Of a stretch of DNA of 64,000 bases, positions 63,116 to 64,000 are shown one piece after another. The first letter of the stretch is position 1. Each line of letters starts with the position of its first letter. A program made the translations under genes and the position numbers. The notes below the pieces were generated by a model that was given only the letters and a program-made list of their open reading frames with translations, did not search any database and was not told the DNA's origin. The stretch is from Cribrihabitans_A neustonicus (GTDB lineage Bacteria > Pseudomonadota > Alphaproteobacteria > Rhodobacterales > Rhodobacteraceae), in assembly GCF_048820895.1 (NCBI RefSeq), contig NZ_JBMERQ010000007.1, forward strand, positions 62,001 through 126,000, given 5' to 3'.

Positions 63116-64000
63116 TCAAATCAGGGCAAGCCCCTGAAGGGTGAGGAGCAGTGCGAGGCCCAGGAAAGCCTGCAGCACCGAGCCGCCGGCCAGGATCGCG
63201 GTGGCGCTCATCTCGCGCTCCCCCGCCAGGGCGCTGCGGCGGACCAGCCAGTAGAAGCTGTCGTTGGGCAGAATCGCGACGAAGGAACCAAGGCAGACCG
63301 CCAGCACCGCCGCCACCGGCGAAACCTGCGAGGCCGCCACAATCGGCACCGCGACGGGGCCCGCGGCGGCAAAGGTGGACATGCTGGAGCCCTGCAAGAG
63401 CTTGAACAGCGCCGTCATCGCAAACAGGGTGAGCAGCGCGGCGGCGCCGTTCTGCGCAGTGAATATCTCCGCTACCGGCACTACCGCGGTGACAAAGGCG
63501 CTGAAGGCGCTTGCCGCCCCGATGATCAGCAGCAGCGAGCCGGTGCGGCGGATGGCGGCATCGATGCAGCCCCGCCGTTCCCCCGCCGGCACCATGCCGA
63601 GCGCTGCCGCGGCGGTCAGCAGCAGCGCGCCCTTGGGATTGGTGGCGAAATCGAGCCAAGGGCTGAAGGCGAGGTCCATAAGCGCACCGCAGGCCAGCAG
63701 CCCGGCGAGGAGGGCAAAGGGCCACAAGAGCTCCAGCGAGGCAGTCCCCGCGCCGCGCCCGGTCTGCCCGCTATCCAGGCCAAGGCGCCGCTCGATCACG
63801 CGGCCAAAGATCAGCCCGGCGGCCCAGACCGGCGCGAAAATCGCGGCGCAGTAGGCCAGCAGACGGGCATCGGCCACACCCAGGCTGGTGGCGACGATCA
63901 GGGGACCTGCGGGAAACAACAGCTTGAAGCCCGCGTAAGCGCCAAACGCAAGCGAGAGTTTGCGGGTCTGCACCATCGGCGACAACGCCGCGTAGGCAGT
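63116..64000 (-). CDS. Permease, GntP-like, partial (window edge)
   Basis: The C-terminal 290 or so residues of a polytopic membrane protein; the frame stays open to base 64000, so the N-terminus lies outside. About eight helices are visible, with segments (FPAGPLIVATSLGV, GFVAILPNDSFYWL-type region) resembling gluconate/GntP-type permeases, though I am not sure of the family. It is the first visible gene of the arsenical operon, 30 bases before arsM. In arsQML clusters a permease (arsQ) fills this place and is proposed to export arsinothricin; that assignment is by position only. Confidence 0.7.
   Translation of the reverse strand, partial: TAYAALSPMVQTRKLSLAFGAYAGFKLLFPAGPLIVATSLGVADARLLAYCAAIFAPVWAAGLIFGRVIERRLGLDSGQTGRGAGTASLELLWPFALLAGLLACGALMDLAFSPWLDFATNPKGALLLTAAAALGMVPAGERRGCIDAAIRRTGSLLLIIGAASAFSAFVTAVVPVAEIFTAQNGAAALLTLFAMTALFKLLQGSSMSTFAAAGPVAVPIVAASQVSPVAAVLAVCLGSFVAILPNDSFYWLVRRSALAGEREMSATAILAGGSVLQAFLGLALLLTLQGLALI

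Overview
The window is GC-rich DNA from an alphaproteobacterium, almost certainly a marine Rhodobacteraceae of the roseobacter group (Leisingera/Phaeobacter/Ruegeria type). This rests on gene content and layout: rpmI-rplT, pheS-small membrane gene-pheT, a malyl-CoA lyase of the ethylmalonyl-CoA pathway, a sitABCD manganese transporter behind Fur/Mur-like boxes, a ureDABCEFG operon with two extra small genes, several Lrp/AsnC regulators, and a dispersed TTCATCTT...AAATACTC palindrome. The species cannot be fixed from the sequence alone. No phage, insertion sequence or CRISPR array was seen. One tRNA gene (Ala, GGC) is present.

Layout. 0.4-9.4 kb: a secreted CAP-RTX protein, a PPK2 kinase, a divergent Lrp/alanine dehydrogenase pair, an acidic protein of unknown function, MscL, a phosphoribosyltransferase/YtoQ pair, and a methyltransferase divergent from a LysR regulator. 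9.4-17.6 kb: the phenylalanyl-tRNA synthetase genes, a DUF1326 protein convergent with a glutaredoxin-MauE fusion, ribosomal proteins L20 and L35, and pyruvate kinase. 17.8-31 kb: small conserved proteins, an alcohol dehydrogenase, a D-amino-acid operon (dgcN-dgcA-dat), malyl-CoA lyase, an Lrp/LysE pair, an AraC-type regulator, accA, dodecin, a DUF1206 membrane protein, a GntR regulator, a YgjP-type peptidase, a FYDLN-acid protein and tRNA-Ala. 31.5-35.3 kb: sitABCD. 35.5-48.6 kb: a PAS histidine kinase with its response regulator; a tight cluster of a sucrose-phosphate-synthase-like enzyme with a HAD domain and three further glycosyltransferases, divergent from a sulfotransferase; a large two-kinase hybrid sensor with its receiver; and a potassium channel. 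48.7-54.1 kb: the urease operon.

The most striking region is 54.35-64.0 kb. Ten genes on the minus strand are packed with gaps of about 60 bp or less, or with overlaps: permease (cut by the window edge), arsM, arsL, a degenerate ArsM paralogue, an M20 deacetylase, pstS-pstC-pstA-pstB, and a phosphinothricin-type N-acetyltransferase (arsN1-like). The radical-SAM protein has CxxxCxxC and ends in RCCLKC, the two motifs I know from ArsL, which makes the arsenical antibiotic arsinothricin. ArsL plus ArsM is the known core pathway and an ArsN1-type acetyltransferase is the known resistance step. Finding these in one operon with a deacetylase, a cysteine-tailed ArsM relative and a complete phosphate/arsenate-type ABC importer suggests an extended arsinothricin production and self-protection system in marine bacteria that, to my knowledge, is not described in this form.

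Start sites were mostly chosen by Shine-Dalgarno sequence and family length. ureD has no ATG, GTG or TTG upstream of its conserved N-terminus.
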